From positions 1 through 35,581 of the forward strand of contig JAGHYV010000052.1 in NCBI GenBank assembly GCA_017743475.1: DNA of 35,581 nt. Reading direction: 5' to 3'. Every line of letters begins with the position of its first letter. Within the stretch, counting starts at the first letter, position 1. Below are positions 10,462-18,801 of this stretch, in pieces. The notes beneath the pieces were generated by a model, which had not been told where the DNA came from, did no database searches, and saw only the letters and a program-made list of their open reading frames with translations. A program made the translations under genes and the position numbers. The DNA is from Roseiflexus sp. Lineage in GTDB: Bacteria; Chloroflexota; Chloroflexia; Chloroflexales; Roseiflexaceae.

Positions 10462-11387
10462 ATGACCGGATTGACCGCTGATGCGTTCCACGCGCCGGTT
10501 CCGATCTTCCACACTGCATTTGAAGCGTATACGAAACGTCGAACCATTGATGGTCACGTCCGATAGCGCCGACGCTATGTTTCTTATGCAAACTCGCCGT
10601 TTCCGACAACGGAAGATGAACTGCTCTTTATTTTGACCTTCCTAAAACAAAATCCAACGCACGTGATGCACGGACACATCTTTCAGATGAGCCGATCGAA
10701 CGTGAGCAAATGGGTGCACCTTTTGCATGCAGCGCTTAATTATGCGCTTTCACCGCACAATCTCCTGCCAGTGCGCACTGCCGACGACCTGGCGCGAAGA
10801 TTGCGGGAAGAACCGCCGCATTCGACGGAAACGTCCCCCTTTTTATCCACGACGTCGTAGAACGTCCCATTTGCCGTCCAAGCGACGAAGTTGACCGGGA
10901 GTTGTATTACAGCGGCAAGAAGAAATGAAATATGCTTAAGAATGTTCCCATCGTCGATGATTTTGGCTCTCTTCACTTTCTGAGCGATACATACGGAGGA
11001 AGGGCGTATGATACATGTATCGCGGATGAAGCGAGATACACCCTTCCGAACGCGAGTATTCTCTATCAAGATGCCGGGTTTCAAGGATTTAACCTGCCTG
11101 GCGTGCAGATCGTGCAGCCAAAGAAGAAGCCGCGCAATGGAACGCTCACGCTGCAGGAAAAGGAGGAGAACTGGCGTATCTCATCCGTTCGCATCCGTAT
11201 CGAACATGTTATCGGCGATATCAAGCGGTATCGGATTATTCACGACATTATCCGTTTCAGTTGTTCCGAATTTCGGGATATGGTCATGGAAACATGTTGT
11301 GGATTGCGTAACTTCCGAATTCGATTGAAACGCAAAAAGCTTCGAAAATCAAAACAAATCTTGATGAAGTCTATTGATTATACAGAT
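10462..11387 (+). pseudogene. Decayed IS5-family transposase (DDE_Tnp_4 type)
   Basis: This is a second, different element directly after the first. It can be read as MTGLTADAFHAPVPIF, then a TAG at 10564, RRRYVSYANSPFPTTEDELL (HTH region), HGHIFQMSRSNVSKWVHLL, a frameshift near 10840, FIHDVVERPICRPSD and LYYSGKKK, an in-frame TGA near 10925, then NVPIVDDFGSLHFLSDTYGG, QDAGFQGF, SVRIRIEHVIGDIKRYRI and METCCGLRNFRI. The order matches IS5-type transposases with a DDE_Tnp_4 catalytic domain. Two stops and one frameshift make it a relic. The 3' end runs into a longer open stretch with no family match. Confidence 0.85.
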
Positions 11388-11411
11388 TCCGCTTTTACCG
11401 CTCTGAGGGCA

Positions 11412-11434
11412 GGATATACGGAATCCGCATATCC
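11412..11434. repeat. 23-nt near-perfect palindrome
   Basis: The sequence GGATATACGGAATCC then GCATATCC reads almost the same on the other strand. It lies shortly after the end of the second transposase relic and may be part of the end of that element. Confidence 0.5.
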
Positions 11435-11580
11435 CGCCCCAGGGTTGACGTTTACGGCATCTAGTCCTGCGATAGGATCCAGCAGTCCTGGAGATTGCTT
11501 CACCGCCTTCGGCCATACTGTGAGCAGCTCGCTGCGTGGTGGCTCGCAATGATACGGCCGGGCGGGTGTTTGTAGCATAG

Positions 11581-11800
11581 CACAACGGAGCAGCCACGTC
11601 GAGTCTGCTCAAGCCGCCACAACAACCGGCTGACCCTTCTTCCGCTTCGAAACCCCCCGACCAGGTACGCCAGGTGCTGCGCCTCAAGCAGTATTCCTGC
11701 CGCACCGGGAACACTTACGTGGACTGGATTCGACTCTCTATCCTGTTTCATCTCCAACGCTACCTTGATGACATAGACGCTTCTGGAGGCGACGCCTGCC
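11581..11800 (+). pseudogene. Remnant of an integron-type tyrosine recombinase N-terminus
   Basis: After a TAG just upstream, one frame reads SKPPDQVRQVLRLKQYSC, RTGNTYVDWIRLSILFHLQR and YLDD. This matches the pattern at the N-terminal SAM-like DNA-binding domain of IntI/phage-type integrases (typically LLDQVRDALRLKHYSYRTEQ followed by YVxWIRRFILFHGKRHP). Only about 50 residues of similarity are present. There is no start codon and no catalytic R-H-R-Y domain follows. The rest of the frame, to about 12000, overlaps the opposite-strand STAS gene and is not integrase. I read it as a stub left by deletion. The match is from memory of the family, not from a search. Confidence 0.6.
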
Positions 11801-11847
11801 CTGCCCGCCAGGCTGTGGAAACGTTGCCGACAGTGTTCGCAAAAGCA

Positions 11848-11875
11848 GTCGAGGCGCGGCAAGCCGCACCTCGAC
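11848..11875. terminator. GC-rich hairpin after the PAS-STAS gene
   Basis: GTCGAGGCGCGGC and GCCGCACCTCGAC pair over 13 positions with one mismatch around a 2-base AA loop, 31 bp past the stop of the gene on the minus strand. There is no clear T-run, so a role as terminator is only possible. Confidence 0.35.
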
Positions 11876-11905
11876 CGTCACGAAACACTGCCTTCCGGCA
11901 TGCGT

Positions 11906-13192
11906 TTATGGTTTGCCGTTCTGGTGTTTCGTCGCATCCCCGGTCAACGCCAGGCGCACGCCGGTCTGGAGCGAACCGGTGGTTCGGATACCCTCCAGAC
12001 TGACCCCCAACTGCACCAGCGTCTGCGCCACCTGCGGCTTGATGCCAGTCAGGATCACCTGCGCCCCCAGCAGCCGCACCGCCTGCGCGGCGCGCACCAG
12101 CGCATTGGCGACCTGCGTATCGACCACCTGCACCCCAGTGATGTCAACGATCGCCATGTCCGCGCGATAGGCGGCGACCCCTTCGAGCAGCGTGTCGATG
12201 ATCTGCTGCGCCCGCGCGCTGTCGATGGCACCGACCAGCGGCATAATCACCGCCGTATCGCTAATGGGAATGAGTGGGGTGGAGAGTTCGCGGATGACGG
12301 CGCGCTGTGCCTCGATCACCTGCTGCTGGAGTGCGAAGCGTTCCTCCTCGGCGCGCTTCTGGTCACTGATGTCGCGCATGAAGCCAATGATCCGCAGCTC
12401 GCCGCCGGGTGTAGGTTGCGCATACATCGTTGCAAACACCGGCACAATGCTGCCATCTTTGCGCCGGATGCGCGTCTCGAGAAACGCTGCTTTCCCCTCG
12501 GCGAGGCGTGCCAGTGCAATCTGCGCTGAACGATGTTCCTCTTCAACAACATAGTCGAAGCCGTTCATCCCGATCAGTTGCTCGCCGTAGCCGGTCAACG
12601 CCTGATACGCAGCGTTGGCGTAGATGATGTTGCCCTTGAAATCAGCGACGCCGATGGCGTCAGGCGCGTTTTCGACCAGTGCCTCGAACAGGCGGAGACG
12701 TTCCTCGCGCCGGAGTTCTTCGGTGAGGTCCTCGAATATGCCGGTCATCGCCACAGGCTGCCCATCATCGTCACGGATGACGAAGGCGTTGATCCGCACC
12801 GGAATTGCGCTGCCGTCACGTCGGCGCAGGCGCGCGACGCCGCGCCAGACGCCGTGGTGCATCACGTCCTGAATATTTGCCTGCAATGCGGGCAGATCTT
12901 CCTCGAAGTGCAACATCGTCATATGTGCGCCAATCAGCGCGTCGTAGCCGATCAGTGAGCAGAATGCAGCATTCGCATAGGTGATAATGCCATCGAGGGT
13001 GATGATGCCGATGGCTTGCGGCGCCGTTTCGATGAGCGTGCGAAAACCGCGAAATTCTCCGATCTCTTGATGGTCGGACGGGGTGATACGGTCGGTGCGG
13101 GAGGTCAGTTGGGCTTCCAACTCGCTGATGCGCTGACGCAGCATGGCGTTTTCGGCTTCAATCGCGGCGATCTTCGCGTTTGTCGTGGTCAT
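11906..13192 (-). CDS. PAS-PAS-STAS signalling protein, RsbR-like
   Basis: The protein has 428 residues. A short N-terminal coiled coil (1-35) is followed by two PAS domains (about 50-165 and 170-285; GIITLDGIITYANAAFCSLI and GVADFKGNIIYANAAYQALT mark their cores), a linker helix and a STAS domain (about 305-420). The STAS part has DITGVQVVDTQVANAL and GIKPQVAQTLVQLG. The two Thr residues in these blocks sit where RsbR proteins of the stressosome are phosphorylated by RsbT. Soluble; no membrane helix. It likely senses a ligand, light or redox signal through PAS and passes it to a partner-switching kinase/phosphatase, but no such partner is nearby. The start has AAGGAG 10 bases upstream. A histidine kinase is ruled out because no HATPase domain is present. 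Confidence 0.88.
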   Translation of the reverse strand: MTTTNAKIAAIEAENAMLRQRISELEAQLTSRTDRITPSDHQEIGEFRGFRTLIETAPQAIGIITLDGIITYANAAFCSLIGYDALIGAHMTMLHFEEDLPALQANIQDVMHHGVWRGVARLRRRDGSAIPVRINAFVIRDDDGQPVAMTGIFEDLTEELRREERLRLFEALVENAPDAIGVADFKGNIIYANAAYQALTGYGEQLIGMNGFDYVVEEEHRSAQIALARLAEGKAAFLETRIRRKDGSIVPVFATMYAQPTPGGELRIIGFMRDISDQKRAEEERFALQQQVIEAQRAVIRELSTPLIPISDTAVIMPLVGAIDSARAQQIIDTLLEGVAAYRADMAIVDITGVQVVDTQVANALVRAAQAVRLLGAQVILTGIKPQVAQTLVQLGVSLEGIRTTGSLQTGVRLALTGDATKHQNGKP

Positions 13193-13440
13193 TGCGGTCT
13201 ACTCCTTGTATGTCGTTGTGTGTTGCTGACCGGGTATCTCTCAGATGTCTGTTGATTGTCCACCCGTTCGAAATGATAAGAATGGTCTGTCCCACAGTGC
13301 GCTGGCGTGGCGCCGGTTCGTGCTGAGATGGCAATGACAGTGCGCTGAATAAACGATATACGCAGGGGCGTACCAGATCATTACCAGACGGGTGGAAGGG
13401 CGCCGGTTGAAGGTGAGATGCGAGTGCCTCGCGATCATCC

Positions 13441-14847
13441 CTACAGGATCGCCATCAGATCGTTACAGAGACGAATGAGCCTCTGGCGCTGCGGTTCGGC
13501 GAGCGGGTCGAGCGCCGGGCGCACCTGCCGCTCCAGAATCTGTCGCGCTTCGTGGGTATGCTGTGCATCAATAGCAATGCGCACGGTTTCCATAACCTGT
13601 ATGAGGTTGGACGCCACTGCACCTTCGTTGATCAGCGGGCGCAGCGAGTCGTCGAGCGCCTGGCACAACTCCCACGGTCGCCACAGTCCCAGGGTGCGTT
13701 CGTTGAACCCATAGCCGGTTACCTTGTTGCCCTCCATCGTTCCTTCCAGAAGGGTTGGTCCAGTAAGGTAATCGACCGGCATACGATGGGCTGGCGCGGG
13801 CGCCAGCGGAGTGCTGACAACAACCAGGTTGAGCATCGGAACATGCAATCGGTAGGCGTCGAGAAAATAGCGCACGTTGCCACGCACGCCGAAGGCGCGC
13901 TGAATCGGTGCATAGAGCGGCGTGACATACCCTTCGTCGCGACAGTAACTGAGCGGTTCGATATGGTACTCATCAGTAAACAGCGTCTGCCCCATCGGAT
14001 CCGTGATAGTCAACCCGCTGAATGGAATCTCACGGTTGCGTTCGTGACGCGCGAAGTGCCGCCACAGGCTAAGTTCCCATCCGTTGTCAAGCGACATCTG
14101 CGCCCATTGGTGACTGAAACGGTCGGCAAGTATCCCAGAGTATGCGCCGACGTACTCTGGGAACCACTGTCGGTCGAGCCATCCAATCTCGCCGTGAACC
14201 GGTTCTTCCACTCCGCGCCAGCGCAGTATTCCGCGATAGCGCAGGCTCTGGAAGTAGGAGCGGGTCTGCGGTTGTCCCATAACTGTGATTGCACCCCGGT
14301 GAACCGGACCGCCAACCGGTTGCGGCGGTTTGGTGGCGTCTACGATCAGATCGAGCGCCAGTGGATCGCCACGACTGTCGCGCCCGTACACGTCGAGTGT
14401 GTAGCTGAAGGGGACGGGTGCGCCAGCAGCGTCATAGCGCGCCCAGAAACGGCTCTTCCAGTTCGGCGAATCCCAGGCGACGCCAAGTGCGCCACGGGTG
14501 AGGGTCAGGCGCTTGCGCACCCAGCGTCGCGGCGGCAGGTCGTATGACGCGAATGTGGTATATCCGCCACTCGCCAGATCGAAGATCGCTCCCAGATGCA
14601 TATCGATGCCGAGAACACTCGAAAAGCCGGAGAGTCGGGCAAAGATGACGAAGAATGCGTACCCTTTGCCAGTGCGTTCACCGCGTACGACACCGGAGGC
14701 GTAGTAGGTGTCGCTTGCCATATCCTGATACCCTTCCGCCTGCGGGAAGTGCAGTTGCGGATCGTCGGGAACCAGGCGATAGGGGTAAGAACGCCACGCT
14801 TGCATCGGTGCGATCATCGTGTCCGGTTGCTTCGCTTGTGTAGTCAT
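13441..14847 (-). CDS. CrtC/AttH-like lipocalin-fold protein
   Basis: From the ATG at 14847 the protein has 468 residues. The frame is open further upstream, but this start overlaps the glpX stop as ATGA, which fixes it by translational coupling. The blocks SDTYYASGVVRG, VHGEIGWLDRQWFPEYVG, WAQMSLDNGWELSLWRHF and VTGYGFNERTLGLWRPW follow the AttH/CrtC family (two lipocalin-like barrels), which includes carotenoid 1,2-hydratase (hydroxyneurosporene synthase) and secreted hydrolase-like proteins. No signal peptide is visible. The usual H-x-x-W-x-D-x-Q-W motif appears as HGEIGWLDRQW. A carotenoid hydratase role would suit a phototroph, but other members of this family act on other lipids or are uncharacterised, and no carotenoid gene is adjacent. 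Confidence 0.65.
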   Translation of the reverse strand: MTTQAKQPDTMIAPMQAWRSYPYRLVPDDPQLHFPQAEGYQDMASDTYYASGVVRGERTGKGYAFFVIFARLSGFSSVLGIDMHLGAIFDLASGGYTTFASYDLPPRRWVRKRLTLTRGALGVAWDSPNWKSRFWARYDAAGAPVPFSYTLDVYGRDSRGDPLALDLIVDATKPPQPVGGPVHRGAITVMGQPQTRSYFQSLRYRGILRWRGVEEPVHGEIGWLDRQWFPEYVGAYSGILADRFSHQWAQMSLDNGWELSLWRHFARHERNREIPFSGLTITDPMGQTLFTDEYHIEPLSYCRDEGYVTPLYAPIQRAFGVRGNVRYFLDAYRLHVPMLNLVVVSTPLAPAPAHRMPVDYLTGPTLLEGTMEGNKVTGYGFNERTLGLWRPWELCQALDDSLRPLINEGAVASNLIQVMETVRIAIDAQHTHEARQILERQVRPALDPLAEPQRQRLIRLCNDLMAIL

Positions 14848-15839
14848 CGAGGTTCTTGATCCTTTCCTACAACGGTATGCACATCGTGAAGCAGGTGTTC
14901 GGCATGAATAATACGGCGTGTGCGCGTCTCGCAACGGAGAATGAGAGAATTGGTCTCGGCGCGGTCGCGCTGGTAACGCACGCCGTGCAATAACGATCCG
15001 TCGGTGATGCCAGTGGCGACGAAGAAGACTTCGTTGGTTGCCACCATGTCTTCGCAGGTCAGCACCCGGCGTATGTCGAGACCGCTCCGCTCGACCGCCT
15101 CGCGTTCGGCGGCGCTCTGGGGTGCAAGGCGGGCAAGCATCGCGCCGCCGAGCGAACGAACCGCACAGGCGGCAATAATGCCTTCGGCAGCGCCGCCAAT
15201 CCCCATTAGGAGATCGACCGGTCCGCCCGGCATTGCGGCGAGCACTGCTCCCGCAATATCGCCGTCGTCCGCCAGCATCACACGCGCGCCAGCTGCGCGA
15301 ATTTCATTCACCAGATCGGTGTGGCGTGGTCGATCAAGCACAAAAACCACCAGGTCACGGATTTCTTTGCCGAGGGTGCGCGCAATCAGCGCCAGCGTCC
15401 ATCCGGCGGGTGCCCCGAGACATTCTGGCACCAGCGCGTGCGCTGTTTCGCGGCTGACGACCAGTTTATCCATATACGCCGCCGGTGCAGGCGACCAGAG
15501 GGCGCCGCGCGGCGCCACGGCTGCGACCGAGATGGCGCCGGAGCGCCCCTGTACCAGGAGACGCAACCCATCGACGGGATCGACAACGACATCAACCGGC
15601 GGACCGCCGCGCCCCACCCGCCGACCGCTGACCAGACCGGATTTCGCCTTTGAGCGCGCTTCCTCGCCAATAACGATATGTCCGTCGATGTCGAGCAGAT
15701 CGAGCGTAGCTGCCATCGCCTGCTCAGCTGCGTCATTTGCTTCATCACGACGCCCAAGCCCCATCCATCGCCCGGCGCTGATAGCGGCGGCTTCCGTTGC
15801 GCGGACCAGGTCGAGTCCGGTATTGCGGCTCAAGATCAT
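14844..15839 (-). CDS. glpX: GlpX-family class II fructose-1,6-bisphosphatase (divergent)
   Basis: The protein has 331 residues, the normal GlpX length. Family features in order: NTGLDLVRATEAAAISAGRW at the N-terminus, NDAAEQAMA (metal Asp region), IDGHIVIGEE, VDVVVDPVDGLRLLVQGRSG (about 82-100), VMLADDGDIAGAV and GIGGAAEGIIAACAVRSLGG. The family removes the 1-phosphate of fructose-1,6-bisphosphate in gluconeogenesis, with Mg or Mn. Odd points: in the central motif, usually DPIEGT or DPIDGT, the Thr is Leu, and the early GDKxxAD block reads GLGRRDEAND. Since that Thr is regarded as important for catalysis, activity or substrate may differ. The start has GGAGG 7 bases upstream. The stop overlaps the start of the lipocalin-fold gene, so both are made from one message. 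Confidence 0.85.
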   Translation of the reverse strand: MILSRNTGLDLVRATEAAAISAGRWMGLGRRDEANDAAEQAMAATLDLLDIDGHIVIGEEARSKAKSGLVSGRRVGRGGPPVDVVVDPVDGLRLLVQGRSGAISVAAVAPRGALWSPAPAAYMDKLVVSRETAHALVPECLGAPAGWTLALIARTLGKEIRDLVVFVLDRPRHTDLVNEIRAAGARVMLADDGDIAGAVLAAMPGGPVDLLMGIGGAAEGIIAACAVRSLGGAMLARLAPQSAAEREAVERSGLDIRRVLTCEDMVATNEVFFVATGITDGSLLHGVRYQRDRAETNSLILRCETRTRRIIHAEHLLHDVHTVVGKDQEPR

Positions 15840-15860
15840 CGATGTGCCTCCATTTTCTGA

Positions 15861-15910
15861 CGTTCTACCCGTTCAACGTTCTAACGTTCAACGTCACAAC
15901 CTTCAACCTT
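15861..15910. repeat. GTTGAAC heptad tandem repeat at the 3' end of the SulP gene
   Basis: On the minus strand the region reads GAAGGTTGAAGGTTGTGACG, then TTGAACGTTAGAACGTTGAA, that is 7-8 bp units around GTTGAAC/GTTGAAG. The SulP stop codon TGA (15903-15905) lies inside the first unit. The same heptad occurs at 28035-28085 and 32340-32378. Confidence 0.7.
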
Positions 15911-18038
15911 CCCCCCCAAACTCCACTGCCATCAGCAGATCGCTCGCTTCCCATGCCAGCATACCGCCGCGCAGGATGGTCACCTGACCAAGCCCGCGAC
16001 TCATCAGTGCAGCTGCGGCGCGTTCACTTCGGCGCCCACTCCGGCAAACCAGGACGACAGGTCGGTCACGGCTTACCTGATCGGGATTGGTCAGCAGTTC
16101 GTAGAGTGGCAGCAACTCTGCACCTGGAATGTGTCCCTGACGGTACTCACGCGGCTCACGTACATCGATAACGCGCGGCGGGGATGCACTGCGGATCTGA
16201 CGCCACAATTCACGCGGCTCGATGGTTGAACCCAGCGCCGGAGCAACGTTTGTCGGCAGGAGCGGAATGGCTTCAGCAGGCAACGGACGCTTCGGCAGGT
16301 TCTGACATTCGCGGAACACTTTCACTTCACACTCATAAATGCAGACTGCCGGATCGAGCACGCGATGGAAGAGATAGTCGATGGCATGGTCTTCGTCCAG
16401 AAAATGGTCTTCCCCCACGTACTGTGTAAAACCGGAGACGTCCATGATCTGGCGCACCGGCGGGCGCACGCGCACAAAATAGACGCCGCCGCCACGATCA
16501 CGGTACTGGCGCACAATCGTCTGGAGCATTTTGATGCCGCTGATGTCGCAACGCTGGACGCTGTGCATCCGCAAAAGGAGAAATCGCTGCGATGGGTTTT
16601 TTGTCATCAACACGTTCATCTGCTCTTCAACGTGGTTGACGGCGCCGAAGTAGAGATCGCCAAGCACATCGACGACCGCCAGTTGCGGGCACACCGGCAG
16701 ATGTGGCTGATACTCCCAGTGACGAAAGTTGGCATCTGGCAGCACGCTCTGGACTCGCGGCGCGCTAGTGCGCCACAGATATGCGCCGAGTGACATAAGA
16801 ACGCCGCTAATGATAGCAAACTGGAGTGGAACGAGAAGGGTCGCTGCTAAGGTAATGAGCGAAATCGCCCCATCGGTGCGATCAGCGCGCCAGATGCGAG
16901 CAATTGCCCGGTAATCGACCATGCTCCAGGCGGTAATTGCTAGGGCTCCTGCCAGCACTGGGCGTGGCAAGTGCGCTATGAGCGGCGCAAGCGGGAACAT
17001 TGCCAGGAGAACGAAGATACCAGAAAATGCATTGCCCAGACTGGTACGCGCACCTGCCTGAAGACTGAGTGCCGACCGGTTAAACGACCCAGAGCACGGA
17101 TATCCTGAAAACAGACCGGCGCAGATGTTTGCCAGTCCCTGCCCGATAAATTCCTGATTGCTGTCAAGGCGCTGTTGCGAGTGGGTCGCTATCGCGCGAG
17201 CAATTGCCGATGCTTCCACCAACCCGATGATGGCGACCGCCAGTGCGCCATTTGCCAGTGCGCCGATCAGGTTCAGATCGAAGAGCGGCAGATTGGCGAA
17301 CGGCGGGAGCGACTGCGGCAGCGCCCCTAGGGTGCGCACGCCAGCATCTTCCAGCCTCAGCATCCAGGCGACCAGAGACACGATAATTAGCGCGATGAGC
17401 AAGGTTGGCAGGCGACGCTGCACCCGTTGAAGCGCCGCAATGAGCACGATGGTTGCGACACCCAGGATGAGACTTGGCAGGTGGGTGCGTTCGATAGAGG
17501 CTGCGCTCAGAACAAACGTATCGACCAGACTTGCGCCCATTGGAAGATCGATTCGCAGGATTGGCGCAATTTGATTGGACATGATGAGAATGCCAGCGCC
17601 TGCTGTGAACCCAACGGCGACCGAGTCGGAAACGAAGTTGACCAGCAATCCCAGGCGCGCCAATCCAAAGGCAAGGCGCAGCACACCAGCGAGGACCGCC
17701 AGAACGCCGGCTATGGCAATGAATTCGGGCGTGCCAGGCGTGGCGAGCGGCAGGATGACCGACAGGGTTAAGAGTGACGCAGTATTCGTCGGACCGGTGT
17801 GCAGGTGACTCGATGAACCCCAGAGCGCGCCGATGACTGAAGCGACGATAGCGGAGTACAACCCCATTTCCGGCGGCAGTCCCGCGAGCAGCGAGAATGC
17901 CAGCGCCTGTGGCAGCAGCACAAGCCCGACGGTTATGCCTGCTACCAGGTCGGCGCGCAGAGTCTCGAGAGAATAGCCGCGCATGACCTCTACAGGACGC
18001 GCGATTGTTGCGGGAAATTTTTGCAAGGCAGCAAGCAT
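15903..18038 (-). CDS. SulP-family anion transporter with STAS and C-terminal rhodanese domain
   Basis: The protein has about 711 residues from the ATG at 18038. The open frame starts at a TTG at 18101, but that extension is translated 7-bp repeat DNA (GSQFLVLGSQF) and is rejected. No clear ribosome site precedes 18038. The N-terminal 440 residues form the SulP transmembrane region (LRADLVAGITVGLVLLPQAL, HTGPTNTASLL, NICAGLFSGYPCSGSFNRSA). A STAS domain follows (about 460-570; LRMHSVQRCDISGIKMLQTI), and then a rhodanese domain (about 615-705) with VIDVREPREYRQGHIPGAEL and the active loop VLVCRSGRRSER, catalytic Cys present. SulP proteins move sulfate, bicarbonate or other anions in the inner membrane. 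The rhodanese fusion hints at sulfur, though bicarbonate import would fit a CO2 fixer; the substrate is not decided by sequence. Confidence 0.88.
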   Translation of the reverse strand: MLAALQKFPATIARPVEVMRGYSLETLRADLVAGITVGLVLLPQALAFSLLAGLPPEMGLYSAIVASVIGALWGSSSHLHTGPTNTASLLTLSVILPLATPGTPEFIAIAGVLAVLAGVLRLAFGLARLGLLVNFVSDSVAVGFTAGAGILIMSNQIAPILRIDLPMGASLVDTFVLSAASIERTHLPSLILGVATIVLIAALQRVQRRLPTLLIALIIVSLVAWMLRLEDAGVRTLGALPQSLPPFANLPLFDLNLIGALANGALAVAIIGLVEASAIARAIATHSQQRLDSNQEFIGQGLANICAGLFSGYPCSGSFNRSALSLQAGARTSLGNAFSGIFVLLAMFPLAPLIAHLPRPVLAGALAITAWSMVDYRAIARIWRADRTDGAISLITLAATLLVPLQFAIISGVLMSLGAYLWRTSAPRVQSVLPDANFRHWEYQPHLPVCPQLAVVDVLGDLYFGAVNHVEEQMNVLMTKNPSQRFLLLRMHSVQRCDISGIKMLQTIVRQYRDRGGGVYFVRVRPPVRQIMDVSGFTQYVGEDHFLDEDHAIDYLFHRVLDPAVCIYECEVKVFRECQNLPKRPLPAEAIPLLPTNVAPALGSTIEPRELWRQIRSASPPRVIDVREPREYRQGHIPGAELLPLYELLTNPDQVSRDRPVVLVCRSGRRSERAAAALMSRGLGQVTILRGGMLAWEASDLLMAVEFGGEG

Positions 18039-18044
18039 GAGGTG

Positions 18045-18080
18045 CGAGAACTGAGAACCGAGAACCAAGAACTGAGAGCC
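18045..18080. repeat. TCTCAGT heptad tandem repeat upstream of the SulP gene
   Basis: On the minus strand it reads GGCTCTCAGT, TCTTGGT, TCTCGGT, TCTCAGT, TCTCGC, about five 7-bp units, ending 7 bp before the ATG. It is the same family, in the same orientation to the gene, as the array at 32402-32492. Confidence 0.75.
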
Positions 18081-18088
18081 AGGGTTGA

Positions 18089-18799
18089 CTATGCGTTCCA
18101 ATGAAAGTCATCAGGAGGCATTGGAATAACCTGAACGCGCCACGCGGCCTTTTTTTTGAGACGATCAAAACTCAAACGAACTCTGAACTTTTCTTTTCGC
18201 GTGGGGGCGTCCCGCCCAGCAAGCCAGATAGTATCATTATCATCAGGATTATATGTATCCTGCAAAATTCCGTTAGGAACAGCTGTAATCAGGATACTGT
18301 TCAGCTCTTTTCTTTCTTGAACAACTCTATAATTGTACTTAACGAATATGGTCGTCGTCAGATAATGATTATTATTTATTTTTATTAGTGAATCTATTTC
18401 CCCTGGAATATCAATAGATTTACCAGAACGTCTTTGCCTGACTCGCATCGAAATTTGAGACATTTGCAGAGTTGCGGTTTGTGAACCGCCCTCCTCCGCT
18501 TTTGAGTCAACAAAAAGAGCCTACCTTACCGCGTAGTCTGGATGAAATAAGTAACAGGCACACTTATAGTCGATTTTTCCGAACAGCCTTTGGTCGATTC
18601 TGTGCATACCCAGACGATCTAGAGCTTCTCTGGTTATGTCTTCGCCAATATCAGATACAAGGTCGATCTCCTTCTCGAATATCTCTCTGGCTTTGGATCG
18701 GTAGTCGTAAATTGCCTGAACTACCATCCTTAGGGTTGATTTTTCAATCTCTTCTACCTTTTCTGGGTTTTCTTTCAGATATTTCTCGTCTAAAAACAT
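18089..18799 (-). pseudogene. SfiI-like type II restriction endonuclease interrupted by one amber codon
   Basis: One frame of 237 codons runs from the ATG at 18799 (AAGGAG 9 bases upstream) to the TAG at 18089-18091. It is intact except for a TAG at 18521-18523 (codon 93), in FHPDYAVR-stop-ALFVDSKAEEGG. Related SfiI-type enzymes, as I remember them, have Gln there, so a single C-to-T change (CAG to TAG) explains it. The second half, TATLQMSQISMRVRQRR, HYLTTTIFVKYNYRV and GILQDTYNPDDNDTIWLAGR, also follows RE_SfiI. The VDSK block probably holds catalytic residues, so the 92-residue product would be dead unless the stop is read through or translation restarts at 18463. Only 2 bp separate it from the methyltransferase, so they form one operon. 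The DNA is AT-rich compared with neighbours, a sign of transfer. Confidence 0.85.
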
Positions 18800-18801
18800 G
18801 A

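Noticed and set aside
18039-18101. N-terminal extension of the SulP protein from a TTG
   Set aside because: It is translated heptad repeat, with no ribosome site, and would overlap the nuclease gene.
18089-18463. A separate 124-residue hypothetical gene starting MSQISMRV
   Set aside because: It is the in-frame second half of the SfiI-like nuclease after the amber codon and has no ribosome site of its own.
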